Assembly: GCF_026341775.1 (NCBI RefSeq)
Contig: NZ_JAPEOB010000005.1
Coordinates: forward strand, 1-64,000
Direction: 5' to 3'
DNA: 64,000 bases
Source of the DNA: Streptomyces sp. NBC_00654
GTDB taxonomy: Bacteria; Actinomycetota; Actinomycetes; Streptomycetales; Streptomycetaceae
Part shown: piece after piece, positions 26,039 through 34,488 of the stretch
Layout: each line of letters opens with the position of its first letter
Position numbering within the stretch: the first letter of the stretch is position 1
The notes under the pieces: generated by a model
What the model was told of the DNA's origin: nothing
Seen by the model: the letters and a program-made list of their open reading frames with translations, nothing else
Databases searched by the model: none
Made by a program: the position numbers and the translations under genes

Positions 26039-26435
26039 GAGTTCCTCTCACGGGTCGGTGGGGCAGGCCCGGCGGCCTGCGCGGTCTTCGGCAACGGTGA
26101 GGGCCGCGTCTCCTCCGGTCGCCGGGCAGAGGATCGAGCAGTCTCGCCCAGCGAGTTCGGTCACGTTGCGTGGTGGTTCGCCTGGGGCGGGACGGATCAG
26201 CGATGCTGATGGCCAGCAAGGGTGGGGAACAGCCCCCGGTCGGGCTGCGGGACTGTTCCCGGAGGGTGTGCAGAATCTGATCCGTCTGAACTGTTTCCGC
26301 AGGTGACGATCCGCTTTCTGTTCTGTTGGCGACCCGTCGTGATCTGTCCTGCGGGACGGATCGGTGGGGGGTCGCCGAGGTGGCGGACGGATCGGTCGAC
26401 AGGTCACGGCACTTCGAGGCCGGTGACGCTGTGTG
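26039..26435. other. No gene seen
   Basis: The spacer following the TraB-like gene has no supported frame and no clear terminator hairpin. Confidence 0.4.
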
Positions 26436-28904
26436 TCAGTCGGGGAGGGCATCGAAGGCGGCTTCGACGTCGGCCAAGAGGTATCCGGAGGGCGGATTAT
26501 CCTTGTCGAGGTCGGTGCGACGGACTGTTCTGAGGGTTCCGATACCGGCCTTCTTCAGCTCCCGGGCGATCTTCTTGGCGCCCTCGCGGCGACGGTCCGC
26601 CGGCTCCCGGCCCTCCCACTGGCACCACTCGGTGCCGGTGGTCGCGAGGTGGTCCAGGACCTGATCGGTGAGCAGGAAGCCGGGATCGCCAGCGGTCTCG
26701 AAAGCCTTCCGGACCGCCATCAGGACCGGCGGCAGGTCCACCTCTGCGACGTCCTCGGGCTCAGGGTCGTCCTCAGGATCGGCAACCAGGCCGAACAGCT
26801 CGGGCCACGGCTTGTAGTGGAGGTACTCCTCTTCCTCGTCGGCGAACTTCAGGCCCGGCGGGTCCGGTGCCCTCGACGCGGCCTTGATCGACACCTCATC
26901 GACATCGATCAGACCGGCGGCCAGCCGCTCCGCCGCCCGCCGGCCGCCCTCGTCGTCGGGGATGTAGTGCCACTTGTGAAGCATCGGGTCCTCGGACAAG
27001 CCGGGGGCCCCGACGATGTATGTCTGGGCGCAGTGGTTGAGCTCCTTGCCCGACTTCGGACGCAGCCGGTGCGGCAGGTACCCGAACTCCATCGCGCCGC
27101 CGCCCAGGGCACCGGTCGTGTCGACGGACCGGCAAGCGCCGAGGACTTTCAGGGCAGGGTGTTCGGCGATGTTGCTGCCGAGCAGCACGCTGGTCGCCCC
27201 CTGTGCGGCGAAGACCAGCCAGACGCCTTCCTTACGGCCCACCAGCATCAGTTCGGCGATGATCTGCTTGCTGCGCTTGGTCAGCTTGGGGAACTCATCG
27301 ATGAACGCGATGACCGCCGGGTGTTCCCGGGTGCACCGCCAGCTGTCACCCATACCGAGTTTGCGGCGGATCCGGGCTCGGCCAGCAGCAAGCCGGTACA
27401 GCGACAGCAGGATGAACTCGATGTGGATCGGGTTCGTGGCGGTCAGTCTGACCGCGTCGGTGAACTGGCCCGGTCCGTCACCGGACGGGTCCAGGAACAG
27501 ACTGACGGCGTTGTGGGCGGCGGTGGTCCAGTCGAGCAGGGCCCGCATGATCGTGGACTTGCCACCACCGGAACGGGCGATCACCTCGCCCATCAGCTCG
27601 GCGAGGGAGAACGCGAGCTCACCGCCGTCCGCGCTCATCCCGAAGACCCCGGCGTCGGTGATGTCCACCGAATGCGGCGCCCGGTAGGGCGGCGGCTTCA
27701 TCCCACCGAACAGATCGCCGGTGACCACCCTCAGCAGGGCCTCCGCGGTGCGCTTGCGGTTGGGCTGGAGCATCACGTCGCCGTCACCGACGTCGAACTT
27801 CGTCTCCAGGTCCGCGAGCTTGTCCGCGATGGCACCCGGAGTGCCGTCGGACACCCGCACCACCGCCTCCCAGCCCCACGGGTAGGACACGGCCTCTCCG
27901 ACGTGGGCGAGCGGCACACCCTCGGCGCGCAGCGCCCGCCGGAAACACTCGGTGGCCAGTTCGGGTGTGGTCGCGGAGTGGATCGGGAACGGCTTCCCGT
28001 CGTCGCCCGGGAACAGCCCCGAACCAGCCCCGGTGCCCGTCGGGACCTGCCCGTCCGCATGGGCCTGCACGGGCTGTTCCCCACCGGCCGAGGAGCTCCG
28101 GGCAGTCGTGCCGGCGGTGGCGGGGTGACCGCTGGTCACCTCGTAAGCGAGCGGCGGAACATCCGGGAGTTCACGACGCCAGCCGGTGAAACGGCCCTTC
28201 GCCCACATCGTGACGGCTGTACCGGTGACGGTGAGGACGGGAAGCAGGCCGCCGATACGGAGCTCCGCCCATCCGATGGCCAGCCCGAGGGCCGCAGTGG
28301 CCGCCCAGCGGCGTTTCGCGGTACGACGGCGCTGGCGCCCCAGCTCCGCGCCGGTGGGCTCCTGATGGCCGCTGTAGGGCCGCTGAGCGGCCTGCCGGGC
28401 CTGCTCCCGCCACCCCGCAGCCTCCTTCCGCAGGACAGCAGCCTCCTTCCGCAGAGAGGCGGCCTGCTTCCCGGTGCGCCCGGGGTCGTTCCTTGCCTCG
28501 GAGACCAGCCGCTCGGCCCGTCTATCGAGCCCGGTGGCCTGCTTGTCCAGCTCGGTGGCCTTCTCCTCCAAGGCCTCAGTCTCAGCACGCCGGTGGGCGG
28601 TCCAGGTGCTGTAGCGGCGGTTGAGGAGATCGGCGCGCAGGTGGGCGGGGGACTCCGCAGAGGCGTTGAGCCAGGCCCCGCACTCGGCTGTCAGGACCCG
28701 GGCGCCCGTGCGGAAGGCCGCGCCTTCACGGCGGGCCGCACCACAGGTGCCGGCGGCGAGGCGGGATACGAGAGCGGGCCTGGCGGGGCCCTGCCCGGCG
28801 GCCGCCTGGCCTTCACCCATGCCGGGGCCGGGCTGGTCGTCGGTGAGGAACTCGCCCTCGACGCCGAGGTCGATGACGATGCGATCGGGCGGATGAGTGG
28901 TCAC
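26436..28904 (-). CDS. TraB/FtsK-like conjugation ATPase
   Basis: Predicted hexameric dsDNA pump driving mycelial transfer. The 822-residue protein starts at GTG 28904 behind GGAGAGG. A long coiled-coil (about residues 90-180, ELDKQATGLDRRAERL) is followed by two hydrophobic segments (about 195-235). The FtsK/SpoIIIE motor then has Walker A (SGGGKST, about 447) and Walker B (VIAFIDEFPKL, about 530). The C-terminal winged-helix-like region (DRRREGAKKIARELKKAGI) may read DNA, as gamma domains do. It heads a set of small membrane proteins on the same strand. Confidence 0.85.
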   Translation of the reverse strand: MTTHPPDRIVIDLGVEGEFLTDDQPGPGMGEGQAAAGQGPARPALVSRLAAGTCGAARREGAAFRTGARVLTAECGAWLNASAESPAHLRADLLNRRYSTWTAHRRAETEALEEKATELDKQATGLDRRAERLVSEARNDPGRTGKQAASLRKEAAVLRKEAAGWREQARQAAQRPYSGHQEPTGAELGRQRRRTAKRRWAATAALGLAIGWAELRIGGLLPVLTVTGTAVTMWAKGRFTGWRRELPDVPPLAYEVTSGHPATAGTTARSSSAGGEQPVQAHADGQVPTGTGAGSGLFPGDDGKPFPIHSATTPELATECFRRALRAEGVPLAHVGEAVSYPWGWEAVVRVSDGTPGAIADKLADLETKFDVGDGDVMLQPNRKRTAEALLRVVTGDLFGGMKPPPYRAPHSVDITDAGVFGMSADGGELAFSLAELMGEVIARSGGGKSTIMRALLDWTTAAHNAVSLFLDPSGDGPGQFTDAVRLTATNPIHIEFILLSLYRLAAGRARIRRKLGMGDSWRCTREHPAVIAFIDEFPKLTKRSKQIIAELMLVGRKEGVWLVFAAQGATSVLLGSNIAEHPALKVLGACRSVDTTGALGGGAMEFGYLPHRLRPKSGKELNHCAQTYIVGAPGLSEDPMLHKWHYIPDDEGGRRAAERLAAGLIDVDEVSIKAASRAPDPPGLKFADEEEEYLHYKPWPELFGLVADPEDDPEPEDVAEVDLPPVLMAVRKAFETAGDPGFLLTDQVLDHLATTGTEWCQWEGREPADRRREGAKKIARELKKAGIGTLRTVRRTDLDKDNPPSGYLLADVEAAFDALPD

Positions 28905-29025
28905 AGAGCCTCTCCAGTCGTGCAGTTCGGCCGGCCGGTGGTCCGGGCGGTGACGGCCGTCCACGCACCGCGGCCGCCCAAAGGGCGAGGTGCGGGGCGT
29001 GGGCGGCCGACGGCGTCCGGACGGG

Positions 29026-29550
29026 TCAGGCGATGGAGCCGACCAGGGAAGCGCCCCAGCCGTTGACGGCGGGGATGACGAGCGCGGCGAACCAGCCGCC
29101 GAGAGTCGCGGACAAGCCCAGCAGGACCCCGGCGCAGATGCCCTGGTGCATCTTCGGCTTGGCCTTCTTCGGGATCGCCTTCCAGCCACCGAGGATCGCC
29201 ACGGTGATCAGCAGCAGGACCAGGTTCCCCATGCCTGTCAGCACCGCCACGTTGCTGCGGGCCGCGAGGGTGGTCTCACCTCCGGTAGCGCCCCACATGG
29301 CCAGCGACCCGGCGCCGTTGCCGAGCCAGGTGATCGCACCGGTCGTGAAACCGATCAGGCCTGACGTCGTGGCGGTGGCCAGCCCTCCGTAGCCCATGCC
29401 CGCGACCAGCGGGATCAGATCCTTCGCGTCCTTGAGGATCGCGTCGCGCTTCTTGATATGGGCGACCACGAACCGCGACACATGCCACGTCGGGATCGCC
29501 ATGCCGACGAAAAGGCCACCGATGGTCAGCGCGGCGGTAGGGATATTCAC
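29026..29550 (-). CDS. Transfer-operon membrane protein
   Basis: A 174-residue protein with at least three hydrophobic segments (TAALTIGGLFVGMAIPTWHV, then LATATTSGLIGFTTGAITWL, NLVLLLITVAILG and a late GWFAALVIPAVNGWG). GTG 29550 has GGAGG at 7 bp. It probably belongs to the transfer apparatus beside the TraB-like ATPase. No named family. Confidence 0.72.
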   Translation of the reverse strand: MNIPTAALTIGGLFVGMAIPTWHVSRFVVAHIKKRDAILKDAKDLIPLVAGMGYGGLATATTSGLIGFTTGAITWLGNGAGSLAMWGATGGETTLAARSNVAVLTGMGNLVLLLITVAILGGWKAIPKKAKPKMHQGICAGVLLGLSATLGGWFAALVIPAVNGWGASLVGSIA

Positions 29551-29563
29551 GGGTGACCTCCGG

Positions 29564-30058
29564 TCACTGGAAGGGAAGAGCGGCGATGATCTGAGCGCCG
29601 CTGTCGTTGACGGCCGGAATGAGCGTCCGGGCGGCCAGACCGGAAGCACCGCCGACCAGTCCGGCGGCGGAACCGACAACCGCACCCGCCGCGATCTGAC
29701 GGCGCAGCTGGTTGTCGCAGCAGCGCCAGGCGAGCAGCACGACGGCCAGGAGCACGGTGGTCGCAACGCCGCCGTCGGCGGTCATCCCGGACGGCGCGGC
29801 CTCAGGGAGCAGCCAGCTGCTGCCGTCGCCGGAAGCGGCATCACCGAGCGGGTTCGTGACACGGGCGACCAACCGGCGGGCCGCCCAGCCGAGCAGGCCC
29901 CCGGAACACAAAGCGGCAAGCAGGCCGACCAGCAGACCGCCTGCAATAGCAGCCGCCGACGGCGCCCGGCACCCACCGCGCCACCAGCGGACCAAGGTGA
30001 ACACCAGAACCGCGACGGTCAGCGCGAGACCACCCAGAGAGAGCTGAACAGGCGTCAT
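29564..30058 (-). CDS. Transfer-operon membrane protein
   Basis: A 164-residue, strongly hydrophobic protein with about four segments, ending in SGLAARTLIPAVNDSGAQI. The ending echoes the AALVIPAVNGWGAS end of the neighbour at 29026-29550, so the two may be diverged paralogues. ATG 30058 lies 3 bp after the previous stop. Function unknown, transfer-associated by context. Confidence 0.7.
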   Translation of the reverse strand: MTPVQLSLGGLALTVAVLVFTLVRWWRGGCRAPSAAAIAGGLLVGLLAALCSGGLLGWAARRLVARVTNPLGDAASGDGSSWLLPEAAPSGMTADGGVATTVLLAVVLLAWRCCDNQLRRQIAAGAVVGSAAGLVGGASGLAARTLIPAVNDSGAQIIAALPFQ

Positions 30059-30060
30059 CG

Positions 30061-30660
30061 TCACGCCCCCGTGACGAGGTAACCCCACAGATACAGCCCC
30101 GCACCCGTGACCAGACTCGAAGCCAGCAGGTTGCAGGTCAGCACCCGTACCAGCCAGGAACGACCCCGAGCACGCAGCTCCAGCAGCCCGGCAGCGGCCA
30201 GCGCAACCACCAGCACCCCGGGCTCGTCACCGCAGACGTGCAGGACCTTGCCGGTCACCGGGAGCAGCACCAGGCCCGCGACCAAGGCACTCCCGTTCCA
30301 CGCCGGGTGGAGACGAGACAGGCTGAACCGCCCCCCGGCAGCGGGCTCTTCCGGAGCAGCCGGGTAGTGGTGGTGCGTCACGTAAGTCACCGTCGGCGGC
30401 CCCGAAGACGCCACGGTCGCCACACCACCACCCGCTCCTGCCCCCGACTCCGGCCTGCGACGCGGAGGAACAGCCGGGGGCCCGGCCGGTGGCGGGGTCC
30501 GCCCCCGGGGCGGCGGCGGAAACGGGCCCGGGACACCCATAGACGACGGATCAGAGGCCGGCGGAGACTTCGTTCCGCCGTCGGTGCGTTCCCCGGAAAG
30601 CTCGACCACAGTCGGCTCGATCGGCTCCCCGGACCCGGCCGAGTACGCAGTGCCGGTCAT
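30061..30660 (-). CDS. Pro-rich membrane protein of the transfer operon
   Basis: A 199-residue protein. The first ~105 residues are polar and Pro-rich, followed by a region with hydrophobic segments (SALVAGLVLLPVTGKVLHV, GVLVVALAAAGLLEL, LLASSLVTGAGLYLWGYLV). The ATG overlaps the previous gene's stop as ATGA. Transfer-associated by position. Confidence 0.7.
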   Translation of the reverse strand: MTGTAYSAGSGEPIEPTVVELSGERTDGGTKSPPASDPSSMGVPGPFPPPPRGRTPPPAGPPAVPPRRRPESGAGAGGGVATVASSGPPTVTYVTHHHYPAAPEEPAAGGRFSLSRLHPAWNGSALVAGLVLLPVTGKVLHVCGDEPGVLVVALAAAGLLELRARGRSWLVRVLTCNLLASSLVTGAGLYLWGYLVTGA

Positions 30661-30965
30661 CGCCGGGCCTCCTCATCAGCGCTGCCCGTCACGGTGTCGG
30701 TACGGCCGTGCTGGTCGTAGTGCAGCCACCTGCTGACCCGCACCTCGGCGATGTCCGGAGCGGCCGCGCCGGCAGGCGCGGGGGAGGGGGAGTTGGAGGT
30801 GGAGGTGGAGGGCTGGAATCCGCCGGACAGCGGAAGCGGCAGCGGGCCACTGGGCAGCGGAGGAGGCAGAAGCCGGCCGGGCAGCCGCGTGACGGTCAGC
30901 GGAACAGCCGACACAACGCCATGCAGACGACGCGGACGCAGAAGACGCAGGCGGTTGAACAACAC
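30657..30965 (-). CDS. Small Pro/Ser-rich protein
   Basis: 102 residues from GTG 30965, behind CTGGAG. A basic Arg/Leu start (LFNRLRLLRPRRLHGVV) is followed by a Pro-rich middle and a conserved-looking end (APDIAEVRVSRWLHYDQHGR). It is translationally coupled to the next membrane gene. Unknown family. Confidence 0.6.
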   Translation of the reverse strand: MLFNRLRLLRPRRLHGVVSAVPLTVTRLPGRLLPPPLPSGPLPLPLSGGFQPSTSTSNSPSPAPAGAAAPDIAEVRVSRWLHYDQHGRTDTVTGSADEEARR

Positions 30966-31056
30966 GAGATCTCCAGAAGTGTGGGCAGGGCACGCCCCAG
31001 TGGTCCGCACCGGCGATTCACGGTGCGGACCACTGGCAGCGTCCGAAGTACGCGAT

Positions 31057-31338
31057 TCAGACAGGACGGAGGGCGCGGGTCGACGCCCGGACTGGTACAG
31101 GGACACGAAATCCGCAGCCGACCGCGAGGGGACAGATGGCGCAGACCTGACTGGCGCGGAGCAGGATGTCGTGGCCGGGATGGTCGACCTCGGCCCTGTC
31201 GAACAAGGCCCGGTGCCCGGTGCAGGCGGCGATACCGCTGGTGGACGGCTTGACGGTGGCGACCGCCCTGCGAGTACGGCGGTCACGCCGGGCCGTCTCC
31301 GACGTCACGTCCAGCAGCTCGTCCGGGGTGGGGGTCAC
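31057..31338 (-). CDS. WhiB-like Fe-S protein
   Basis: A 93-residue protein with the WhiB-type four-cysteine pattern: one Cys in AACTGHRALF, then CAICPLAVGC about 27 residues later. An N-terminal basic helix (RRDRRTRRAVATVK) precedes them. The usual GVWGG turn of WhiB regulators is not evident, so it may be a short or divergent member. GTG overlaps the stop of the preceding small gene (GTGA). Wbl proteins are redox-sensitive transcription factors; here one sits inside a transfer operon. Confidence 0.7.
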   Translation of the reverse strand: MTPTPDELLDVTSETARRDRRTRRAVATVKPSTSGIAACTGHRALFDRAEVDHPGHDILLRASQVCAICPLAVGCGFRVPVPVRASTRALRPV

Positions 31339-31535
31339 CGGCTGCGCCAGAAGCCGCCGCGGTCCTGGCGGGTGCGCTCCGAGGCCTCCCAGGCCTGGCC
31401 CCGACGGTCGGCCTTCTTCGCGCCCGAGCGGTGGTGGGCCGCGACGCGCCTACGCCTGCCCGTCTCACTCGCGGACGGGCCGCCGTAGTCCTGCGAGAGC
31501 TGCTGGTCGTTGCCGATCAGGCCGAAAAAGGCCAT
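31335..31535 (-). CDS. Small transfer-operon protein (66 aa)
   Basis: A basic 66-residue protein (AFFGLIGNDQQLSQDYGGPS, then RVAAHHRSGAKKADRRGQAW). CAGGAG precedes the ATG by 10 bp. Similar short proteins accompany conjugation genes in Streptomyces. It is coupled to the WhiB-like gene. Function unknown. Confidence 0.68.
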   Translation of the reverse strand: MAFFGLIGNDQQLSQDYGGPSASETGRRRRVAAHHRSGAKKADRRGQAWEASERTRQDRGGFWRSR

Positions 31536-31577
31536 GGTGAAAACACTCCTGACACGTTGTTGGGGGTTCGCGGAAAG

Positions 31578-31618
31578 GCCGCTCCCGGCCGGGCCCTGGA
31601 AAGCGGGCCGGGAGCGGC
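31578..31618. terminator. Hairpin between transfer genes
   Basis: 13-bp perfect arms (GCCGCTCCCGGCC) with a 15-base loop. It lies upstream of the 66-residue gene and likely divides the operon into two units. Confidence 0.6.
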
Positions 31619-31756
31619 GTCGGCTGACTGCCGTGGATGTGCGAGCGGCGCTCGCCGGGTCTGCTCATCGGGTCTGCGGGGATCTGGGTCCCTGCTCGCC
31701 GGGTCACTCGCCGGGTCTGCTGCGGCTGTTGTTCCGACTGTTCCGGCAGTCGCAGC

Positions 31757-31791
31757 GAGGGCCAGTCCGGCGGGTTGCCGGGCTGGCCCTC
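31757..31791. terminator. Hairpin after the 448-aa transfer gene
   Basis: Arms GAGGGCCAG/CTGGCCCTC with further partial pairing inside, 22 bp beyond the stop codon at 31813. Confidence 0.6.
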
Positions 31792-31812
31792 ACTGGTGGT
31801 GCCGGAGCGTTT

Positions 31813-33159
31813 TCAGGGGCGCGGACCGGCCCCTTCGCCGTCTTCTTCGTCCGTGTCCGCGTCGCCCTCGGCGCGGCTGGGCTCCGCGGCACCGGGGGTC
31901 TCGCTCTCCTCTCGGGACAGCAAGTCGCCCCAGGTGCGGCGCACGCGCTCCTCCCCGCCGACGTACCCGGCATCACGGAACGCGGCCACCGCCTGGCGGT
32001 AGGAGACCGGCGGATCCTCGCGATACCGGAGGTGCCGCAGCACCACCAGGAGCTGCGGGTCACTCAGACGCTCACCCGTCACGGGGGTCGGCACACCTGC
32101 GACGGACGCGATCTGCTCAAGCGTCACGGTGCCCTCCAGGGCCTGTGCCGCCGAGCCCTCCGTGACGGAACCTGCCGCGGACCGCCCGGCCGTGACGGAC
32201 TTCGTCACGGTGTCCGTGCCGGACCCCGTGACGGCCGCGCGGTCGTCGTCCGTGACAGTCTGCCGCGGCCGTGACGCTTCACCGGCCATCCAGTCCCTGA
32301 GCTGCGTGACCCCCTTCGTCACGGCACCCGTCACGGCCTTCCCTTCAGCGTGACGGAATGCCGCACCCGCCCCGGACCCCGTACCGCTGGTGCGCCGCTT
32401 GCCGTCGTCCGTGACGGATCCGTCACGGCCCGGTCCTGCGGGCAGGGCGGGAGTCACGGACGCGGTCAGAGCAGGCACAGCAACCGGGGCGAACATCGTT
32501 GCCAGGGCCGTGTCCGCACCCTGCGTCATCCGGTCGCGCTGCACAGTGACGAGACCCGCGCCGAGTTGCGTGTCACCGACACCGACCTTCCTGGCCAGCC
32601 GCCACGACCTCAGATCCGACCGCCTGCGCGCTCCCTTCTTCGGATGACCCGCCGCCCTGGCCCGCTCGTAGGCCAGGCGCTGCATCGTCACAGCGTTACG
32701 CCTCTGTGCCTCCATATCGATGCCGGACCGGTAGATGACGACGCGTCGGGCCACCAGGCCGATGCCCTCGGCGGAGGCGCACATCGCCATCGGCGTGACG
32801 GCGTAGACCACGGCCTCGGTCGTGTCCGACGCGAGCTTGGCCCCGGTGCCCGAGGCGACGGCCGGCAGGATCCACAGTCCCAGCCGGACAGCCGCCGGCG
32901 CGGACTGGCCCAGCAACGTCATCAGCACGTACGCGATCGCGAGGACGAGCGTGGCGCCCTCGCCCGCAGCAACCACGCCCAGCGCGGTCGCGCTTTCGGG
33001 GAAGACCGTACTGACGTTGGTGTAGGTGCCATAGGCACCCAGGCCGCCCGCAAGGATCATCGGCACGATGCCGCCGATCAGCAGAAAGATGTGGGCGCCG
33101 CTCAGGCTTCGAGGTGGCGCGGGGAGAGTCTCGTACGGACCCGCAGGTGAAACGGTCAT
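31813..33159 (-). CDS. Transfer-associated membrane protein with VT-repeat linker
   Basis: A 448-residue protein. Four hydrophobic segments lie in the first ~130 residues (FLLIGGIVPMILAGGLGAYG, TLVLAIAYVLMTLLG and others). A basic cytoplasmic stretch follows (AYERARAAGHPKKGARRRSD). A long linker carries repeated VT dipeptides in a Thr/Asp-rich context. The C-terminal domain ends in a helix-turn-helix-like part (VSYRQAVAAFRDAGYVG). The layout resembles the Spd/DUF2637-type spread proteins of Streptomyces plasmids, but the family assignment is tentative. The VT codons create an array of CGTSACGG octamers. Confidence 0.7.
   Translation of the reverse strand: MTVSPAGPYETLPAPPRSLSGAHIFLLIGGIVPMILAGGLGAYGTYTNVSTVFPESATALGVVAAGEGATLVLAIAYVLMTLLGQSAPAAVRLGLWILPAVASGTGAKLASDTTEAVVYAVTPMAMCASAEGIGLVARRVVIYRSGIDMEAQRRNAVTMQRLAYERARAAGHPKKGARRRSDLRSWRLARKVGVGDTQLGAGLVTVQRDRMTQGADTALATMFAPVAVPALTASVTPALPAGPGRDGSVTDDGKRRTSGTGSGAGAAFRHAEGKAVTGAVTKGVTQLRDWMAGEASRPRQTVTDDDRAAVTGSGTDTVTKSVTAGRSAAGSVTEGSAAQALEGTVTLEQIASVAGVPTPVTGERLSDPQLLVVLRHLRYREDPPVSYRQAVAAFRDAGYVGGEERVRRTWGDLLSREESETPGAAEPSRAEGDADTDEEDGEGAGPRP
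32077..32428. repeat. Eleven CGTSACGG octamers
   Basis: CGTGACGG or CGTCACGG starts at 32077, 32122, 32161, 32191, 32203, 32227, 32317, 32329, 32349, 32410 and 32421. Several are part of the 9-mer CCGTGACGG. Near-matches lie between them. All are inside the coding region above. Confidence 0.75.
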
Positions 33160-33270
33160 AGTCTGCTCCTGGGCATCGATATGGGAAGCGTTGGAAGAGG
33201 GCAGGAATCGCGGCGCGACGGGCGCGGTACCGCCCTGCGGGAGCAGCGGCGGTACCGGGGGAGCCGACGG

Positions 33271-33849
33271 TCAGGCCGTAGCGGCCTCGGCAGACACGGC
33301 GGGCGGGCCGTAGGCACGGGCAAATGCGGCTCCGGCGGTCAGCAGCGCAACAATGTCCTGATGCGTGCGGACCAGGCGCTCCGACCACGGCACGGCGCGC
33401 GCGGAATCGGATCCGGTGTGGGCCTTGATCACCACGTCCAGCACCGATCCCGCGATCCACGCGGTGTCCGGGTCGCCCTGGTCGCCCTGGCTGACGCGGT
33501 TCAGCGCGGTGCCCAGCGAAAGCTGCGCGACGGGGGCGTCCATCTCGTCCCTGATCAGGCGCAGCAACGCCCGGAGCATGTCCTTGACCGTCATCTTCGC
33601 GTCGTCGGCGGGCAGGTCCTCGGCGGTGATGGTGTTGTAGGTCGTGGTCCGGGCCCAGCCGTCCCGGTCCAGGAGAGCGATGGTGGCGTCCAGGTGGCGG
33701 GCCACGGCCTCGCCGGACGACTCCTCGCCGGACGGGCCGGTCCAGATCGGCCGGTAGGAGTCGTCCGCAAGGGCCTTGGCTGCGGCCAGTGTCTCGTCGC
33801 TGAACACGGCGGCGGAAAGGGCGGGAGCGGGGGTGGTCTTCTGGGTCAT
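33271..33849 (-). CDS. Hypothetical protein, DUF6197-like
   Basis: A 192-residue helical protein. AVARHLDATIALLDRDGWAR, RALLRLIRDEM and LGTALNRVSQGD loosely resemble DUF6197, a family common beside transfer genes. No catalytic motif seen. It lies between the 448-residue membrane protein and a coiled-coil gene on the same strand. Confidence 0.65.
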   Translation of the reverse strand: MTQKTTPAPALSAAVFSDETLAAAKALADDSYRPIWTGPSGEESSGEAVARHLDATIALLDRDGWARTTTYNTITAEDLPADDAKMTVKDMLRALLRLIRDEMDAPVAQLSLGTALNRVSQGDQGDPDTAWIAGSVLDVVIKAHTGSDSARAVPWSERLVRTHQDIVALLTAGAAFARAYGPPAVSAEAATA

Positions 33850-33923
33850 GTGATCCTCGCGGTCTACGCGAAGGGCGGCCGGTCATCCGGCCGGAGCGGG
33901 GCGGGCTGCCCGGCGCTCTCCAC

Positions 33924-33954
33924 CGTCCCCGCACCCATTCAGGGTGCGGGGACG
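33924..33954. terminator. Hairpin terminator
   Basis: 13-bp perfect arms CGTCCCCGCACCC with a 5-base loop, just beyond the end of the 81-residue gene. Confidence 0.7.
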
Positions 33955-33972
33955 ATGGGCTACGCCGGGCGG

Positions 33973-34218
33973 TCAGCCCCGCAACCGGGCCCTCGCACGC
34001 TGCAGTTCCTCGGCCGACATGAACCGCGCGAGGTCCTCGACGGCCGCCGGACCGCCGTCCCGGGCAGCAGCGAGCTTCTTGAGGAGCGTCTCAAGCCCGG
34101 CCGCCAGCGTGTCGGCGCGGCGGCGCTGCGTCTCCGCCCGGTCGTGCAGCTCTCCGAGCTGCGCAGCGATCACCCGTTCCTGTTCCCGCCAAGTGCGGGA
34201 ACGGATCATGCGGATCAT
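33973..34218 (-). CDS. Small coiled-coil protein (81 aa)
   Basis: Nearly all helical and charged (IRSRTWREQERVIAAQLGEL, RADTLAAGLETLLKKLAAAR), so probably a coiled coil. CAGGAG precedes the ATG by 7 bp. Transfer-region accessory of unknown role. Confidence 0.68.
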   Translation of the reverse strand: MIRMIRSRTWREQERVIAAQLGELHDRAETQRRRADTLAAGLETLLKKLAAARDGGPAAVEDLARFMSAEELQRARARLRG

Positions 34219-34242
34219 GAAATCTCCTGGAGAACGTCGGAC

Positions 34243-34283
34243 CCGCCCGGCCCGGCCGCATTTGACACGGCCGGGCCGGGCGG
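34243..34283. terminator. Hairpin terminator
   Basis: 16-bp perfect arms CCGCCCGGCCCGGCCG with a 9-base loop, 13 bp beyond the stop at 34297. Confidence 0.75.
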
Positions 34284-34296
34284 AACAGGCAGCCCG

Positions 34297-34488
34297 TCAG
34301 CGGGTGCGCAGGTGGTTGAGGTACTCGTCCTGAACGGTGACCAGCTGCTTGTAGTGCGGGGCGCCGCCGGTGCAGGCGGTCCCGGTCCGGGAGCGGATCC
34401 ATGTCCGGCAGACCGGACAGACCGTGACATGTGCGGTCCAGAGGTCGCTGGCGCGGAGGTAGCGCTGGTGGAGGGTCTGGGCGGCCAT
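34297..34488 (-). CDS. Small zinc-finger-like protein (63 aa)
   Basis: AHVTVCPVCRTWIRSRTGTA, then C, gives a Cys-x2-Cys pair plus a third Cys and a nearby His, a likely metal site. A helical end follows. The ATG shares its A with the stop of the upstream gene (TGATG), so the two are coupled. Confidence 0.65.
   Translation of the reverse strand: MAAQTLHQRYLRASDLWTAHVTVCPVCRTWIRSRTGTACTGGAPHYKQLVTVQDEYLNHLRTR

Noticed and set aside
26433..29066. 877-codon open frame on the plus strand opposite the TraB-like gene
   Set aside because: Antisense shadow caused by high GC. The minus strand carries Walker motifs and a ribosome-binding site; the plus product has no family features.
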